64,000 bases of DNA, from assembly GCA_002633005.1 (NCBI GenBank), contig NMRA01000604.1:101955-165954 (forward strand), given 5' to 3'. This DNA is from Phoronis australis (Eukaryota > Phoronida > Phoronidae). Numbering within the stretch: position 1 is the first letter of the stretch; each line of letters begins with the position of its first letter. Below are positions 48,220-60,809 of the stretch, one piece after another. Under the pieces are notes generated by a model. The model ran no database searches, was not told the DNA's origin, and saw only the letters and a program-made list of their open reading frames with translations. The translations under genes and the position numbers were made by a program.

Positions 48220-49998
48220 AGCTCTGCGCGCCTTCTGACGATGGAAAATTGTGCTCTCGCGGACAAGAAGTTCCAAAAAAGTATCATGTGACTCCCAAAG
48301 TTTCGTGTTGAGAAACGTGCCGTAATAAATAGTGAAAAACTAAATCAGGTTGGTACACAAATGCCCCTTGTAGATTGGATACTTAAGATTGTCATTGTGT
48401 ACACATCCCTACACAAATTCATTGAGTAAATTAAATCTGGCAGTGACCTCGTTTCTAAGACGCTTATTTTGACATTTTTGTCAGGTCACTCCATCTGCGG
48501 CACCTAGCAGACCCATACTTGCACCGGGATAATAGGCCCACTATTTTATTTGATGTTTTGTGGGGAATTTTTTTTTGTTTTTTTAGTGTTGAGCGATTCA
48601 TAATGTTTCTATACTTTTGCATGATGACACCATGGACACGCAACTTTCATTCGACAGGCCGTAACTTACACTAACCTGATTTGTTCCATTCAGGCAAGTT
48701 TGTGACTGTAGCTTGACCTACATAATGCTGCATAATTCCATTTTGGCCTTGAGGGGCCAACTAATCTGCATAGTGGCAAAGAATTTTGCAGAGTAGTAAG
48801 TCACAGTCGTTCACACACAATAGACATGCAAAGTCAGTGAAAGCAGTTCTTTGTCAACCTTACTCTTATACAACTTTGATTATCCCCTGCGGATCCATGA
48901 ATACCTGTCCCTGAAATGTTCATGACCTAAGTTACCTAAGTACCTATAATTTTAGTTCAAGCCAGTTTCCATGCAAAACATTCAAATCGTTAAAAAGTAG
49001 TTGCACCTTGAACATATTTCAAGCTTATGTCAGCGCAGAAAAAGTTAACGGAATATGTGTGTGTGTGAGTGTGTGTCATAGTTATTTTTAACCCTGGAAA
49101 TACCCAGTCTGTGTAGAGGTGTGCTCTGGTCCATTGGTTGTTAAGTTTTCAAACTTTCAGTTTCAGTCACATGATGTGTGTATCCGTTTAAGAAATTCTG
49201 TCCAGGAGTATAGGTATTTTAATCAATCTTGGTGATTAAAGCACCTGTTTGGAATTTTTGTAAAAAGATTTTTACATCTTTACAATAACAGATGCTGGTG
49301 TTAGTTTTTTCAAATGTCAAGTCAAGAATTTTGTGGGTGCTTGGATTCCGTTGAGGAATTTGGATTTGAATTTGGATTTGGATTTACTGCTCTTGGCTCA
49401 TGTGACTAGAAGTTCTTCCTGCTTTTCAGCTTAAATGTGTTAGAAAGTTATAACTTTTAGAGATTGAATTTAGTTCGTAGTCAAGGGCATTGCTCATTGT
49501 TCATTGTCTAAGCATTGAAATGGATTTCCCAATAACTGCTGTGAAAGATTCGGGTAAGTTTATTGAATTTTTTTATTCTCAGTTATTACATTCTAGAAAT
49601 CAGTGGTATGCAGTTTTGTTATGTTTATGAAAATGCCAGGCAGTTTTCTTATATTTTACAAACTGTTTATAATTGTTAAGTGAGTGATTATAAGTAATTA
49701 TGTCTATCCTTCCCTTATAGTTATGAATGACTTGTGATAACTGTAAAAAGTTTCATACGGTTACACAAATTGTGCACCTCCATGACACAAAATTACCATC
49801 ATTATGTTGATTTCACAATGCTGGTACATTTTCTTTGCGCCGAGACATATTTGCCACATCATAAAACATTTCTGTATAGCAGTCGGTCCACGCATTTGTC
49901 ATTTGAAGCCATTAGACAAAGCTGACTGCATGCTATGTTACTTTTGACTTGAGAAGTGTTATTGCCTGAGCTTCGTTGGATTACTGGCCACTAATTAT
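48220..49998. other. shared 5' region between HSDL1 and DRAM2-like gene
   Basis: The two genes are divergent, with about 1.8 kb between their start codons, so promoters for both are expected here. A GT microsatellite lies at 49055-49078. A short ATG-started segment ending in a good donor (49520-49553) may be a 5'UTR exon of the DRAM2-like gene. Confidence 0.5.
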
Positions 49999-52900
49999 AT
50001 GACCAGCCCAGTTAAGATGGATACTGAGTCAAGTGAAGAGATGGAAATGTCACAAATCAATGGTGGAGAAAGCAAGAATGATACTTTGGATCAGAAAGCA
50101 AGTTCTCCTGAAAAAATAAAAGAAAGTGACCTGGCGGCAACTGACCCCAAGGGTTGTGTGCAGTCAGTCCGCGAATGGAGCTCAAGACAGTTTTTTGAAT
50201 TCCTCAGTTTTGTCAAACAGTTGTATTTTTTCTTGATTGAAGGTGACGGATACGCTCCCAGGATGTGCCTAGGACCGGGATTTGGATTCTTGCCTATTAC
50301 TCTTGGCATTCTGTCGGTCGGAACCTTTATTGCCACATACATCATAGCTATCTTGAATGGCCATGTGGTCCCTTTCTTTCCATACATCAGGTAATTAACT
50401 GGAAGACTATGCTTGCCTTGTATAGTTCAGAGCTTTGAAGAAGTATAATACTAATCGAGCAACCAATCAAATCTACTTTTGTTTATTGACGACAGGTTCG
50501 GCTACAAACTATTGTTATTTTTAAGGAAGGTATCTACTAGTAATTTCCAGGAAGTTGAAATACAACGCATAATACATACAATTATTTGTTGAGCATTTAC
50601 GTCACCTTATTACTTTGAATGAAATCACCAACCTTCTGTAGGGGATAATCCCATCTGAAACTAAATTCTTTCGTACAGCTTAATTGTAACAGTACAAGAA
50701 GAGATTTCATGTTGGCAGCTATGGGTACATCTTTTGTTTCTTTTTTATATGTAGATATTAAAATTCCTGTACTAGATTTGTGTAGTCTGAAAAAAGATTT
50801 TTGTGTAAAGTTTCAAACTCCGAAATGAACCATTTTGATTTGAATTTTGCCAGAAAAGGCATCCATTCGTAGCGAAGCTGACTGAGTCACGTGTCAAAAG
50901 TGACCCTTATGAGTGTGAATGACATGTTACATACAGGGATTAACCCCAAATTTTGGATAAGGTATTTCATTATCTTCATTTACTCTACAAAATTATAACT
51001 TTATATTGCTAAGTCTTTAAGTTGTAGTCGGCTCAATTATAAATTGGCAAGAAACATTTTCAAGTTCCACATAACATAGGCATTGTGAAACCTGGATCAA
51101 AATTATTTTGGAAGTAGACAGCATCCTTGACATGTATTTTGTGCTGTGGAATTGGATTTATTTATTAGATTATAACATCACTTATTGAATTGTTTGATTT
51201 CCTTACAGTGACACTGGTACTAAGGTGCCTGAAAGCTGCGTTTTTGGGGAATTTTTAAATATCGCTGGATTCTTGGGTAAGTAATCAGAATTTGAAAATC
51301 CTTAAACTCTGCAATTTTTTATTTTGATATCAAACAGTTTTCTCTACCTTTCCAACATATAAAATCAACGTTTCGAGGCTGCCACAAACCTCGCATTTTT
51401 TTATTTTACTTCAATACTTTGTGTTCAACAAATGGTTAATATTGCAAAGGAGGTTTGCTTGTGTGGTGAGAGTTACAGCAAATTTCTGGGAAAAATAACC
51501 CGCTGAAGTATTCCCACAGCTGGCTAAACGCATGAACACTTCTTCACTAAGTGCTTCATATTATTCTCTCCATCAATGGTTTTCCATGTTCCACCACCTG
51601 CATGTTGGTTACATTCATGATACCGTACTAGCCCACACTGTGGTGGCGTTATAATTGATTTCAACTGCTGCTCAGGCTTATTATGGTTTTTGACTGTCAT
51701 GGCTAACTTAATGGTATGAGAAGCTAGGAAAATGTCAAAATTTGGGATTCAATTGAATACAATTTATGTGCGCTGTTGTGTAAAACACTACAGGCTTATT
51801 TTTCAAATGCCTACTTCTGTAATTATAACATTTGATTCCTATGACTATGTGAACGTTTTGATTTTTATGTTAAAAGTCGCATCAAATGAAAGGGTAAAGA
51901 TTGTAATGTGACGGCGTCTTTGAGATGTCAGTTTGATTGTTTAATTGAAACTGATGTGTTTTGTGAATGTGCTTTTCCCAAACAATTTAAATGATTAACT
52001 TGGTCACATGATCCTGTCAATGGCAGATTAATGTCAAGCCTAGAAATTGAATTCTACATCATTTCTATTTTCTGCAAGGATACACCATGTAGTATTTTCT
52101 AAATTATGAGACATATAGTTGCAAGTTTACTCTTACAGTTCAGTTAGATATTGTGTTTGCATCTAGTAAAATGAACACTGACGAGCCATTGGTAGCGTAA
52201 AAGTTTTCCTGACATCGCTAAATTTTCTTTAAATTCGAACAAAAGTAATTGCTAAAATTGTCATTTTCCTGCTTCAAAACCTCATTATATTATTGCTAAA
52301 GTGGTGAGAATTTTGTAATTTGTGTTCATTCATGATTGTTGTGTCAAAGGCTTAATTCTAAGTGAAGTACATTTCTATTTCTGTGTTTATTAAGAAATGA
52401 TTTCATGTAAAATTTAATTATTTGCCTATGGTCAAATTAGGCGCAAAACTGACGATTCTTTTTTGCATCATATATTTTTTGTGAGTTGGAACTCTGGAAG
52501 TTTATTGGTCTTTCTGTGTCACATGAATTTCATGACATGAAGGCCATAGTAATCAACTTTGAAAATTGAAATTTAATAAGACCCGATGGATGACCTTGCC
52601 ATAAGATATAAATGTCAAATTTCTTTTGATCAAAAACAATTTTTGTGGTTAATCATACGCATAATGTAGGCCTGTATGAGAGTAAATTAACATAATCGTG
52701 GACTGGATGTCCTGTGGCCACCCCGCTCACTATAGGCATGATCTCCCGTATTTATGTTGTTTCTTCCACTGCTATTTTTGTTCATCATATTTCAGCTTTT
52801 TTTACGATGTATGTACGCTACAAACTCGTTCAGGAGTTCTGTCGTGACACTGACTCTAAAGTGTGCAAGACTAACAAGGCAGCTCTTATCATTGGTTTGT

Positions 52901-55900
52901 TTTGCGCCCTTGGAATGACATTGGTTGGCAACTTTCAGGTACGTAAAATAAAGCGATTGTTAAGCCACGCACGATTCATTGAAAAAAATTACTAATATTT
53001 TTTATAGCAAATGAAATTTGTTCTTAATTGATGCCATATTTTGTATATAGGCATTTGTTAATAGTGCATAAATGTTTTCATAATAATGTACCAGCTTATT
53101 TGTCTCATAACTTATTACTGGTCCAAAACAGCCACCAAATCAGGACCACATTTTCTTCCTCGAGCAATTTTGTTGTTACCAGACACAGAACTTCGTAATA
53201 CTCCCAGTCCTTTTTATTTAAGCCATTGTAGAATGGAACGATTTTCCAAATAGCCTGAAGAAGGCGTATGGTTATGATGACTTCAGGCACAATTCATTAC
53301 TTTCTTTTGGATGTTGTCGTCATAACTGTCCCTCCCTTCTTGTCAGTCATTTGCCCTCTCTAGAATTCATTGTATATCTCATATAGAAGTTTTGATTCAT
53401 TTTTAATTCAATTTCTAAATTTAATTTGTAAATATTCATTTAATTGAATTAAATTTAATTTAATTTAAGGGCTGTTCCAGCAAAATCTGTGTGGGAGGGG
53501 GGGGGAAGGCAACTGAAATAAAAATTTATGGGTGGTTGCGTTTGATTTAAATTCAAAATGGCTGGTGGTCGTACTTCAAAAAATATAAAATTTACAGGTC
53601 GTTGTTGTTTCATTGGACCATAAATGTTTGATGGTGGGTAATTTTAGTAAATTTTATAAACAATCTGCACAGAATCAAAAACTGAAACAAAAATGCAACT
53701 TGCAAAAAGCTCCGACTTTTTCACTCCCTCCGATCTCCTCATCGGCATGCCCATAACACCATTTAACCACAGGTGCTCGAATTTCTCGATGGCTAATAAC
53801 CATGTATAAGAAACATAATTATGTTTTCCTAGTAATGAATGGCGTTAGTGGTGATGGAGGAACAGATAAACTCAAGCGCCTGTGCAGTCAACCACAAGAA
53901 CAAAAAAAAAATTACGGGTGGTTGCATTTGAAACTTATAAAAAATTACGGGTGGTAGGCTGAAGAAATAAATGAAAAATATGGGTGGTGGGTGCAAAAAA
54001 AAGGTGCCTTCCCCCCCTCCCATACAGATTTTACTGGAACAGCCCTAATTAATTTAATCTAATTTATTGCTGTAAGAGGACTATGCTGTTAGCCTTTGAC
54101 TAAAGCGTGTTTTAAATTCTGTTTTATCCTGTAGAAATAAAGTTTATTATTATTGTTATTATTANATATTCATGATATCATACTTGGCCACACTGTGGTG
54201 GCGTTGTAATTGATCTCAACTGGTGCTCAGGCTTATTATGGTTTTTGACTGTCACGGCTAACTTAATGGTATGAGGAGCTAGGAAAATGTCAAAATTTGG
54301 GATTCAATCGAATACAATTTATGTGCGCTGTTGTGTAAAACACTACAGGCTTATTATTATAACGTTTGATTTCTATGACTATGCGAACGTTTTAATTTTT
54401 ATGATAAATGTTGCGTCAAATTAAAGAGAAAAGATTGTAATATGACGGCGTCTTTGAGATTTCAGTTTGATTGTTTAGTTCAAAGAAAAATTGTTCGTGT
54501 CATTGAAACTGATGTGTTTTGCGAATGTGCTTTTCTCAAACAATTTAAATGTTTTACTAACTTGGTCACATGACCCTATCAGTGGCAGATTAGTGTCAAG
54601 CCTATAAATTGAATTCTACATCCTTTCTATTTTCTGCAAATAATGAAAAATGATACATTTTTTTGTTTTGTTTACTAAACCAAGAACATAATTAGTGTAG
54701 GATACATCAGGTAGTATTTTCTAAATTATGAGACATATAGTTGCAAGTTTACCACTACGGTTCATTTGCATCTAGTAAAATGAACACTGACGAGCTATTG
54801 ATAGCGTAAAAGTTTTCCTTACATCGCTAAATTTTCTTTAAATTCGAACAAAAGTAATTGCTAAAATTGTCATTTTCCTGCTTCAAAACCTCACTATATT
54901 ATTGCTAAAGTGGTGAGAATTTCGTAATTTGTGTTCATTCATGATTGTTGTGTCAAAGGCTTAATTCTAAGTGAAGTACATTTCTATAAATTCTGTGTTT
55001 ATTAAGAAATGATTTCATGTAAAATTTAATCATGTGGTCAAATTAGGCTCAAAACTGACGATTCTTTTTTGCATCATATATTTTTTGTGAGTTGGAACTC
55101 TGGAAGTTTATTGGTCTTTCTGTGTCACATGAATTTCATGACATGAAGGCCATAGTAATCAACTTTGAAAGTTGAAATTTAATAAGATCTGATTGACGAC
55201 TTTGCCATAAGATATAAATGTTGTCAAATTTCTTTTGATCGAAAAAAAAATTTGTGGTTAGTCATACGCATAATGTAAGCCTGTATGAGAGTAAATTAAC
55301 ATAATTGTGGACTGAATGTCCTGTGGCCACCCCGCTCACTATAGGCATGATCTGCCGTGTTTAGGTTGTTTCTTCCACTGCTATTTTTGTTCATCGTGTT
55401 TCAGCTTTTTTTACGATGTATGTACGCTACAAACTCGTTCAGGAGTTCTGTCGTGACACCGACTCTAAAGTGTGCAAGACTAACAAGGCAGCTCTTATCA
55501 TTGGTTTGTTTTGCGCCCTTGGAATGACATTGGTTGGCAACTTTCAGGTACGTAAAATAAAGCGATTGTTAACCCACGCACGTTTCATTGAAAAAAATTA
55601 CTAATATTTTTTATAGCAAATGAAATTTGTTCTTAATTGATGCCATTGTTTTGTATATAGGCATTTGTGAATAGTGCATAAATGTTTTTACAATAATGTA
55701 CCAGCTTTAATTATTTGTCTCATAACTTATTACTGGTCCGAAACAGCCACCAAATCAGGACCACGTTTTCTTCCTCAAGCAGTTTTGTTGTTACCAGACA
55801 CAGAACTTCGTAATACTCCCAGTTCTTTTTATTTAAGCCATTGTTGAATGGAACGATTTTCCAAATAGCCTGAAGAGGGCGTATGGTTATGATGACTTCA

Positions 55901-58900
55901 GGCACAATTCATTACTTTCTTGTGGATGTTGTCGTCATAACTGTCCCTCCCTTCTTGTCAGTCATTTGCCCTCTCTAGAATTCATTGTATGTCTCATATA
56001 GAAGTTTTGATTCATTTTTAATTCAATTTTTAAATTTAATTTGTAAATATGGATTTAATTGATTTAAAATTAATCTAATTTAATTAATTTAATATAATTT
56101 ATTGCTGTAAGAGGACTATGCTGTTAGCCTTTGGCTAAAGCGTGTTTTAAATTCTGTTTTATCCTGTAGAAATAAAGTTTATTATTATTGTTATTATTAT
56201 TATTAATGTAATTATGTTTTCCTATCAATGTACCTTTCTTTTTTGTTAAATTTTACTAACAAACATGGTCATGTGACTCAATTAATGGCAAATTGGTAAA
56301 AAGTCAAAAATCAAAATTCTACATACTTTGTACTTTCAGAAAACTTATGTATTTACTGATTGAAAATCTAGAGTTTTGCAGAGTACACAGAGTTATCTAG
56401 AAGATCCTGCACAACCTTGCAGTAAAAAGTCTTCAATTTCAAACAAAAATAATTGCAAAATTGCCATATTTCTATTTTTCAGAGGCTTTCCGCATTGTTG
56501 CAAATGCTCAAAATTTTACCAAAATAGTGTCTTGTTATAGCTACGTTGTGCAAACCATGCTAAAAGCAAAGTAAATTTTCCTGAAGTTGTTTTTGTTGAG
56601 AAACTTGTCAAAATGAGATTTCATCTGTCCGCCATATTGTCTCCCACAGTGACTAATGTTTGCCATAATCAGTGTCCATGTCTACCCTGCAGGAGACAAA
56701 TGTTGAGCCAGTGCATATACTGGGAGCGGCCCTAGTCTTTGCTGGTGGCTGTCTCTACAGCTTCCTTCATGTCTTCATCTCCTACAGAATGTATCCAACA
56801 TACTGCGGTGTGTTTGTCTGTAGGTGGCGCCTTGGGCTGGCTATTGTCTCTGTCATCTTCATGTCGTCAGGTGAGTGCCGTGTTGAGATTACTTGTCACA
56901 TTTCACATCAAACTTAGCTGATGTGCTTTTATTTTGTTTGTTGACTTTTAAATTTTAGACCACAACATCCTGTGAGGTTGTCGTCTTGAGTTAAGACCTT
57001 TTCTAACTTGAGTTAAGTTTGCCACAGTGGAGTATGTACATTTGAGCATCAACTTTAGTACTCAACGAACATCTATGTTAATGCCTACTGATGCCTGAGT
57101 CAATGAATTTATCGCAATGTGACTGTGATTTAACTGAAATGAAATACTCAATAATACAAAATGTCTGGATGCACTCTTGGGGACTAGAGGTACTACAGAC
57201 AGGACACACGACATGAAACCACATGTCATGTCATTTGTTGAAGAATGACTTATGCTTTGCGTAGGAATTTTGACCATCCTGAGTAGGTGAGATGGCTACT
57301 CTAGACAGTCTGTCATGAATGCTCCACACAAAAGGAAGTTAGATCAATGTTCATGATATCGCGCCTTGAAAGCGTTCATGGTTCCTGTACAAATCTATTG
57401 ACGAAGAACTAAAGGTGCTGTGAAACATGCTGAGTTTGTAAGGTTTCACATGAAGTTGTTTTGTTGTTAATATTTGAATGAATAAAATGCTCAGTACCTA
57501 ATACATACCGCACACACTAATAAATTTCAGGGCAAGATTTGCACACCTCATCATCTCTGGTTGATCATACGTCCAGCCTGAGACTGACTTTGTTCAACTT
57601 ATCTGTTCACCACATGGTTACTGCCAAAATAATGCCATGCCCACATGTGAACTTTAGTGGGATGAATCCTGTGTACTTTTCAAGCAAATTTTTTCTTCAG
57701 TGGAAAAATGTTTGCATTTGTACATGAATTTACCTGGATTTTGAGTTCCACCAAATTTTGCGAGATTAATACCAGGAAAATTATTCATGACGTATGTGGT
57801 TTGTTGATTCAATAAAAATTCAGATCATTTTATGTCATAAAACCACCGGTATTGGCACCTGTGTTGTAATGCACTGACCGTGTAGTGTCAGTGTCTGCCA
57901 ATAGAGGGCGACAACTTTCTTCAATCATTTGGGGACACACCCTGTGTACTGTTTTCCTGAAATATTTCTGGAATTTCAAAATACATGGGAATGGCCCTAT
58001 TGAATACTATACTTTCAGTTACTCGCAGTTTTTTGGTGGAGCCACTGGACAGAATACGCAAACTTAATTATGATGGTATAGTTGAGTATCTGCATATTTC
58101 TTTGTGCAGACCCTTGTCTTAGTGAAGTGCACTACTTTTGAGTTTTCGCCCACTAGTATTGATAGCAATAAATAGGTCAGACAAATATAGGTCAGACAAA
58201 TCAAGGTCATGCTCACATATAAGTGCCCGTTGTTTCAGCATTCATCGCAGGAACGGTAGCCAATGAGCAGTTTGCTGGTTCTGAAAAAACCGGCAGTGAC
58301 AGACTACACTGGGGCCCTGATGATCCTGTAAGTAGCCGTTAAACTAACTTGTTTTGTAATGTTCTGTAAAGCTTTTAATAGGAACCGTTCTCTGGTAGAA
58401 ACCGGATAACATGTATGCTAAAAATGTCCGGTTTCCCACTCAAATACAAGTTACTCTGGGTCTTGTGCGTTTGTGACCTTGGAAGTGATTACAGTCAAAG
58501 TATTAATGTTATGATTAATTAGTGGAAATGGCAGGTCCATGATGGCGTTTTCCCGTTCAGTGACTTTACCAGATGTAGAGGGTTGTGAGCGTGTGATAAC
58601 ATCTAGCTTCTTGTTAACTACCAAGCACAGTCTTTTGTCTGGTATGACAACAGGCAGGCCAATTATCTACCAGGCTTATTACAGACCACGTGTGAACACA
58701 GTCAAACCCAGAGCGAATTGGTAAATTCGAAAAGAATAGATTGTCGTAACTTTGGTTGTAGTTGGGCGATTTTGACGATTCAAAAACTAAACCTGATCAC
58801 CATTTGACGATTATTTCAGAAATGCTGTTGGTTTATGTTCAGATATATTATAACTTAACTTTTATTTTTAACAGCACTGCTCAGTCAGGCTAGGTACGAT

Positions 58901-60809
58901 CTTATTGGAGATAAGAGCAATTTTCGAACAAAAGAAAGCTGGCTCTCTAATCATAAATGCCAGAATGTAGTGAATCAGTCATGTAAAGATATTAGTTACA
59001 GGGGTCATCTTCCCAACTTATTTTTGGGCTATAAAATCGAACAAGTTGGGAGCAATGGGAAAATGCCGTAATGTCTTAGAAATGCCTGTCACCAGCGCAG
59101 GACGATTCTGGGGTGTTCCTGAATTGATTCCGATGCCTGGATTTGAGAAAATTTTTGGTAGCCATACACACGCAAAAGGGTTTTATCATAATTATACCTA
59201 TTTTGATTTTGAAAAAATGTAGTTGTTATGTACTGTGCTGTTGACTAAATATTATCAAAACAATATTCATGCGTGTTCTATGGTTAACTACTGAAGTTAT
59301 AGTAGCCAAATTTACAGAGAGCCTGACGTGACCATACCTGCAATTACAGGGGTCCTGCATTGAGAACCAGTTACTCCATGGAGAAAATTGGCTCTCAAAA
59401 TGCGGGATCCCTGTATTAGACTATTAACATCATACCTGTCCTTGGTTTTATGTGGCTTGAACAGGGACATGGAGGTAGCCAAGATACTGACCTGACTGTT
59501 GGACTAGTGACGCCATCTATTGCTTTCATTGAACACTATTTAGCATAGCCAGTTCATCCTTGCTGTTTGACCTAAATTAAACAATCACTGTTTGCAGATA
59601 CTTACAGTAGTACGTAGTTGGCAGCCACAGCAATAATGATATTGGAAGTCATAGTTGTACAGAATTTTGTGAAAATCTATCTGTTTATGCTAATGGATTT
59701 TAGTTCATACCGAAATATATTTGGCTCGCATGTACCGTAAGAAAGAATAATTTGATGATGATTTTACCGTTTTGCTTATATTTCATAAACGTCACCTCAT
59801 GTACATTCTGTATCTCATTACGGCATTGTCCGGTTGAGTCCAACTTGTTCGCTTGTATAGCTCGAGTTTGGCAGATGACCACTGTAGCCAACATCTTACA
59901 AAACTGATTATTCTAAGTTCATTCTGGCATTTATAGTTGGAGATTCAGCTCCGTCTTGTTTGATAATTGTTCTAATCTTGGATAAGATCCTATCTAGCCT
60001 GACTGGGCCGTGCTGTTAAAAATGAAAGTTGAGTTATAAAATGTTTGAATATAAACTAATAACATTTCAGAATGCCTCATCAAATGATGATCATGTTTAG
60101 TTTTCGAATCACCAAAATTGCCCAACTACAACCAAAGTTAAGGCAATCTGTTTTGTCAAAACGTACCAACGCACTGGGTTCCTAATGCTATTCTATAATA
60201 CAGAGGTGGATCTACAGGGGGAGGTTCAGGGGGTTCAAACCCCCCTTGGGATAAGATCAAAAATAAAAATTGAAATAAATTTCGCCAGAAAAATGAAATC
60301 AGCTACTAAAAACCATAAAAAAATGTTACACGGGAGGAGGATACCCCCTCGCGACCTTCCTTCCACTCGGCGCTACGCGCCTCGGATTCACTCGAATCCT
60401 AAATCCCCCATACTGAAAATGTAGATCTGGCACTGTAATCAGATCTTGGTTTCTATTCGGTCAATATTCTAAAATCTCAATGTACTGAAGAAAAAAGATC
60501 GGTTTGAATTTGGACCAAAAATGTGAGAGCTTGTCTTTAACACAGGAAGTTGTTTTTCTTAAAAGCTATCACGTGTCAGACTGAAGGGATTCTGTTGTTT
60601 TCCAGGGTTTTGCCGCACATGTGGTTAGCACTATGTCGGAGTGGATAATGGCGTTAGCCTTCATTCTCTTTTTCTTCACGTACATCCGCGACTTTCAAAA
60701 AGTTGGAATGCAGGTACAGACGAGAGTCTATGTTTCCCACTTGGATGAATTACCTTCGACCAATGCAGGAGAAAAACCAGATGAAAGGACGCCGATTTTA
60801 ATTACGTGA
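49999..60809 (+). CDS. DRAM2: DRAM2-like lysosomal membrane protein, six exons
   Basis: DRAM/Frag1/Sfk1 family proteins are multi-pass lysosomal membrane proteins that promote autophagy. Exons: 49999-50390, 51209-51276, 52796-52938 (or its copy 55405-55547), 56693-56870, 58239-58327, 60606-60809. Phases agree, giving 357 aa. Signatures: PYISDTGT.VPESCVFG after the first membrane segment, MYVRYK, GNFQ, ISYRMYP, RLHWGPDDPGFAAHV and TYIRDFQK near the end. Five or six hydrophobic segments are visible (first about 97-118). The tail ERTPIL fits the acidic di-leucine pattern [DE]xxx[LI]L used for lysosomal sorting. Odd: about 85 polar residues precede the first membrane segment, where human DRAM2 (266 aa) has almost none; starts at Met7 or Met89 would shorten it. 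Exon 3 is present twice. Confidence 0.92.
51611..54164 (+). repeat. duplicated block, copy 1, carrying DRAM2-like exon 3
   Basis: It matches 54166-56205 over its whole length apart from the 577-bp insertion at 53469-54045 and small indels. It runs from ATTCATGATA to a LINE-like 3' tail (AAATAAAGTTTATTATTATTG). The exon inside (52796-52938) has intact splice sites. Confidence 0.9.
53469..54045. mobile_element. 577-bp PIF/Harbinger-like MITE
   Basis: Terminal inverted repeats of about 45 bp start GGGCTGTTCCAGYAAAATCT and include a G-run, and the element is flanked by TAA on both sides, as expected for PIF/Harbinger insertions. The interior has short direct repeats of ACGGGTGGTTG and no transposase. 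It is absent from the matching place in the second copy of the block. Confidence 0.8.
54165..54165. other. unresolved base (N) exactly at the duplication junction
   Basis: The N falls between the (TTA)n tail that ends copy 1 and the first base of copy 2. This suggests that two contigs or haplotypes were joined here. Confidence 0.9.
54166..56205 (+). repeat. duplicated block, copy 2, carrying a second DRAM2-like exon 3
   Basis: Second copy of 51611-54164 without the MITE. Flanking intron differs by scattered substitutions and small indels. Confidence 0.9.
55405..55547 (+). CDS. DRAM2: second copy of DRAM2-like exon 3
   Basis: This 143-bp exon codes the same residues as 52796-52938, with one silent difference (GACACC for GACACT). 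Acceptor TTTCAG and donor GTACGT are both intact. Each copy enters in phase 1 and leaves in phase 0, so splicing both in would shift the frame: they could only be used one at a time. Confidence 0.8.
58738..60149. mobile_element. 1.4-kb inverted repeat (foldback element) in DRAM2-like intron 5
   Basis: Left arm about 58738-59095 and right arm about 59800-60149 are reverse complements with scattered mismatches and indels. Paired blocks include AACTTTGGTTGTAGTTGGGC, TTTTTAACAGCAC, CAGTCAGGCTAG, AAATGCCAGAATG and AATGCCGTAATG. The centre of about 700 bp holds the small foldback at 59345-59415. No coding capacity is seen. Confidence 0.85.
59345..59415. repeat. small foldback (GAGAACCAGTTT family)
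   Basis: Outer arms TACAGGGGTCCTGCAT and its near complement ATGCGGGATCCCTGTA, with GAGAACCAG inside. Related to 9556-9632. Confidence 0.6.
60201..60435. mobile_element. 235-bp hAT-like MITE
   Basis: The ends are CAGAGGTGGATCTACAG and, on the other strand, CAGTGCCAGATCTACAT. CAGNG ends followed by a GATCTACA block are common in hAT elements. I see no clear 8-bp target duplication. A second inner G-run/C-run pairing (AGGGGGTTC) is also present. Confidence 0.5.

Noticed and set aside
49520-49553. Short coding first exon of the DRAM2-like gene
   Set aside because: It has an ATG and a good donor, but I found no acceptor that joins it in phase to 49999-50390; at most a 5'UTR exon.
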